Part shown: in pieces, positions 21,645 through 23,949 of the stretch
Layout of the letters: every line of letters begins with the position of its first letter
Position numbering within the stretch: the stretch's first letter is position 1
Source: a virus
Length of the DNA: 23,949 bases
IMG/VR virus record: IMGVR_UViG_3300009132_000038
Coordinates: 1 to 23,949 of that record
Reading direction: 5' to 3' (one strand)
Position numbers and translations under genes: made by a program
The notes under the pieces: generated by a model
Databases searched by the model: none
Told to the model about the DNA's origin: nothing
Seen by the model: only the letters and a program-made list of their open reading frames with translations

Positions 21645-22373
21645 ATGTCGAAACAAGTTAGACTTAAGTTTAAAAAATTACTAAAAAAGGCCGAGTTTGT
21701 ACATGCAGATTTAGAATACCACGAAGAATTGCTCCCGGAGGCAAAGCAAGAATTTATGGCGCATGTGAATGAAATTTTCCAGGCGCTACCTCTTGACGAG
21801 AAAAAGAAAATCAATGAACAACGTGAAAAGAGCCTGAGGGAGGAAACGGAAAGGCTTGAACGAGAAGCCGAGGAATCTCAGGAGGGGGATAAAGAAGAAG
21901 CAGAAGAGGAAGAAATTTCCCACACGCCAGATAAAGGCGATGAGTTGGACGACCTTCCAGAAATAGAAAACCCCGATGTTAGTCCGGTCAAGGGTTCCGA
22001 GTTAAAAAAGCTCTATTACAAAGTGGCCGACAAAACTCATCCTGACAAGGTGATAGCCAGAGGCGCCTCGGAGACTGAAGCCAAGCGTCTAGAGAAAATG
22101 TTCATGTCGGCTCAGGCAGCCTATAAAAATGCTAACTGGTATCTCTTATACTCGCTGGCGATGGATCTGGATATTGAGGTCGCGGATCCCACCAAAGAAA
22201 CTCTTCGGTGGTTAGAAGAAGACATCAAAGGAACAATGAGTAAAATCTCTAACGTGGCGGGGCTAATCATATGGGCATGGTATGTTGGAAGCGATACCGT
22301 GAAGGATCAAGCTCTCAAAAGCTATTTCCTACAGGCTTATGATTACAAGCTTGAAAGCACCTCTATTGACTAA
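21645..22373 (+). CDS. J-domain (DnaJ-like) coiled-coil protein
   Basis: 242 aa and the only plus-strand gene. An N-terminal helical region (LKFKKLLKKAEFVHADLEYH) is followed by a very acidic coiled coil (about 55-90) and a Pro/Asp linker. A J-domain core follows at about 118-175: LKKLYYKVADKTHPDKV with the diagnostic His-Pro-Asp at 132-134, then a helix with AQAAYKNANWYLLYSLAMDL. The C-terminus is helical. J-domains stimulate Hsp70 (DnaK) ATPase, so it may recruit the host chaperone to phage proteins. AGGAG lies 6 nt before the ATG. It is divergent from the holin-like gene (41 bp) and overlaps the end of gene 46 by 11 bp tail to tail. There is no obvious promoter in the short gap. Confidence 0.85.
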   Translation: MSKQVRLKFKKLLKKAEFVHADLEYHEELLPEAKQEFMAHVNEIFQALPLDEKKKINEQREKSLREETERLEREAEESQEGDKEEAEEEEISHTPDKGDELDDLPEIENPDVSPVKGSELKKLYYKVADKTHPDKVIARGASETEAKRLEKMFMSAQAAYKNANWYLLYSLAMDLDIEVADPTKETLRWLEEDIKGTMSKISNVAGLIIWAWYVGSDTVKDQALKSYFLQAYDYKLESTSID

Positions 22374-23949
22374 CCGAAGCGAAGCCTTTAACCTTATCAA
22401 TAGTAATTTCCATATCCACAATATCTTTGAGGGAGTCTAGGTGAGAAATAAGAATAACTGTCTTAAAGTACATCTTGATTAGCTGAAGCATACGAATAAA
22501 GCCTTCCATATTCTCCGCGTCCAGGGCAGTTCCGGGTTCGTCTAGAATAAAGATGTTACCCTTAGGTAGCGAAGATATGGACAACAGTGCAAGGCGAATG
22601 CCCATAGAGGCTATCGTCTTTTCTGCACCAGAGCCCATCTCAATGGGGCGAGCTTCGTGCTTGGGGTGCTTAAGCAAGACATTCAGTTTCCTGCCGTCTT
22701 CTTGGAAAAATACTTCAAACTCTACAAGATTTGATAAGACCTTAGCAATCTCCGCATTAATGACGGGGAGTCTCTTTTTGATAATGTCGTAAGCAATACC
22801 GTTTGAATGCATGCATCGCATAAACAAATCATAAGCCGCATACTCAGCACGAATATCTAGAACTTCCTGCTCTTTCTCCTTGAGGTCTGTGAGTTTTTGT
22901 TCAAGAGAGCCCAGAAGGCGATTGGAGCGATTAAGAGTTTCGTCACCTTTTTCAATAGCCTTCTTGGTCTTACCAATGGTTGCACTGACCTGATCACGGG
23001 AGTTTAAGAGCTTTTCAATATTCTGAATGAGTTCTTTCTTCTCTTCGTAGAGGTCTATCTTTTCTTGGGTTGCGGCTAGGTCAGTCTTAAGATTCTTAAT
23101 CTTTCCGTAGAGAACCTCAATAGAAACCTTGTTGTCCCTCTTTTCAAGTTCCACATTATTCTTTTTAACTATGGTCTCGTTGTATCGGTTGATTAGTTCA
23201 ATCATTTCAACTGTATCAACAGAAGCAATCTTGGTTTTATATGTCTTGGCGTCCTCAATCTCGGTGATGATGTCCATCTCTAACGAGGGCAACTCAACGG
23301 TGGCCAAGTGGGCATCACTAATAAAACGACAGGTAGGATAGTTATCTCCGCACGGAACCTCGTCTAAGAGTCGGAGCTTCTTACTCATTGACTTATATTC
23401 GGTGTCCATGACTCGGGCACGATTTACTGTGTCATCATACTTCTGCTTAAACTCGTCATACTCTTTCTTTTGTGAAAGAAGATCTTCAATATCCATTCCC
23501 ATCAAAAATTCATCATACTCTGTGAGCTGGGCTTCAAACTCTGCATTCTCATCCTTCAGTTCGCTGATGTTGGTATAGGAGTTTTGTATTTTCTTTTCTA
23601 GTGTATTACGGCTTTCAACCATCTTTTTGATATCTAGGCGCTCTGCGGGTATAGAATCAATCTTTGCTGTAAGGGTGGCATATTCTTCTTCTGATGTCTG
23701 TAGCTTTTGTCGGAGGACGTCGGTCGCTTTTGTCTCGCTTGCTAGCTCGGCAGTAGCTTCATCTAGCTGAACCTCTGCAACAGCGATGTCAATCTTGTAG
23801 TCTGTCTCTCCGAGGCGTCGTAGGACGCCCTTTAAGTCCGAAGAATCTTCTTTTGCAAGATTAAACTTTTTCTCAAAGATGTCTAAATCTAAGAACTTAG
23901 CTAAGATTTCCTTGCGCTTTGTAGAACCTTCCTTGATGAAGGACAAACT
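22363..23949 (-). CDS. 46: Rad50/SbcC-like recombination ATPase, T4 gp46-like (5' end outside window)
   Basis: The frame is open through the right edge, so the N-terminal Walker A lies outside; the visible part is 528 codons. It begins just after where the Q-loop is expected (SFIKEGSTKRKEILAKFLDL). A long coiled coil surrounds a zinc-hook-like segment VPCGDNYPTCRF, with cysteines six residues apart rather than the usual CxxC. The second ATPase lobe has signature EMGSGAEKTIASMG, Walker B NIFILDEPGTALD and the H-loop LISHLD. With the gp47 nuclease (expected upstream) it processes DNA ends for recombination-dependent replication. It overlaps the J-domain gene tail to tail by 11 bp. Confidence 0.93.
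   Translation of the reverse strand, partial: SLSFIKEGSTKRKEILAKFLDLDIFEKKFNLAKEDSSDLKGVLRRLGETDYKIDIAVAEVQLDEATAELASETKATDVLRQKLQTSEEEYATLTAKIDSIPAERLDIKKMVESRNTLEKKIQNSYTNISELKDENAEFEAQLTEYDEFLMGMDIEDLLSQKKEYDEFKQKYDDTVNRARVMDTEYKSMSKKLRLLDEVPCGDNYPTCRFISDAHLATVELPSLEMDIITEIEDAKTYKTKIASVDTVEMIELINRYNETIVKKNNVELEKRDNKVSIEVLYGKIKNLKTDLAATQEKIDLYEEKKELIQNIEKLLNSRDQVSATIGKTKKAIEKGDETLNRSNRLLGSLEQKLTDLKEKEQEVLDIRAEYAAYDLFMRCMHSNGIAYDIIKKRLPVINAEIAKVLSNLVEFEVFFQEDGRKLNVLLKHPKHEARPIEMGSGAEKTIASMGIRLALLSISSLPKGNIFILDEPGTALDAENMEGFIRMLQLIKMYFKTVILISHLDSLKDIVDMEITIDKVKGFASVSQ

Noticed and set aside
1-23949. CRISPR arrays, tRNA genes, integrase, transposase or attachment sites
   Set aside because: Looked for on both strands; no regularly spaced identical repeats, cloverleaf-like segments or recombinase motifs were seen. 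A tRNA scan would be decisive.

Overview
This window looks like the late (virion morphogenesis) region of a T4-like myovirus. Five proteins can be matched to T4 by motif and layout: large terminase (gp17), portal (gp20), prohead protease (gp21), an acidic prohead scaffold (gp22) and the major capsid protein (gp23). A Rad50/SbcC-type ATPase like gp46 runs off the right edge. Genes are tightly packed with many 1-11 bp start/stop overlaps, and all but one lie on the minus strand, so transcription runs right to left. Several proteins resemble what I recall of uncultured aquatic T4-like phages, but the sequence does not identify the host. No integrase, transposase, tRNA, rRNA or CRISPR array was seen.

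Layout in transcription order, right to left. (1) 22363-23949: 3' part of a gp46/SbcC-like recombination ATPase. (2) 21645-22373: the only plus-strand gene, a coiled-coil J-domain protein converging on gene 46. (3) 20542-21603: three small membrane or exported proteins, a candidate lysis cassette (holin-like, TM plus coiled coil, exported with a C-terminal TM). (4) 19076-20545: a C1q-like protein, a Zn-ribbon protein and a conserved hypothetical. (5) 15534-19073: terminase and portal. (6) 11927-15544: core-region proteins, a small CxxC membrane protein and the protease. Several have N-terminal segments with Leu-x-x-Glu or Leu-x-Glu sites like those cut by T4 gp21. (7) 11256-11477: a phage-encoded ribosomal protein bS21. 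(8) 3846-11215: a small virion-type protein and three long fibre-like proteins that share modules; the first has a compact N-terminal domain that looks like a neck or head-closure domain. (9) 760-3678: scaffold and major capsid protein, bounded by two intrinsic terminators. (10) 1-669: 5' part of a probable neck or connector protein.

Points of most interest: the bS21 gene placed among head genes; about 8.2 kb of bS21 and fibre genes between 21 and 22, which are adjacent in T4; the possible neck-fibre fusion; modules shared by three fibre genes; a set of proteins with possible capsid-targeting/processing sites; a 24-bp palindrome with a T-run on the plus strand inside the minus-strand operon; and a recurrent CTATTTA(T/G)T motif just after three hairpins.

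The five core genes package DNA into and build a processed capsid. The fibre genes would decorate the neck or tail. The small membrane proteins probably act in lysis. bS21 and the J-domain protein are the likely host-interaction genes. All assignments come from reading motifs; no database search was possible.
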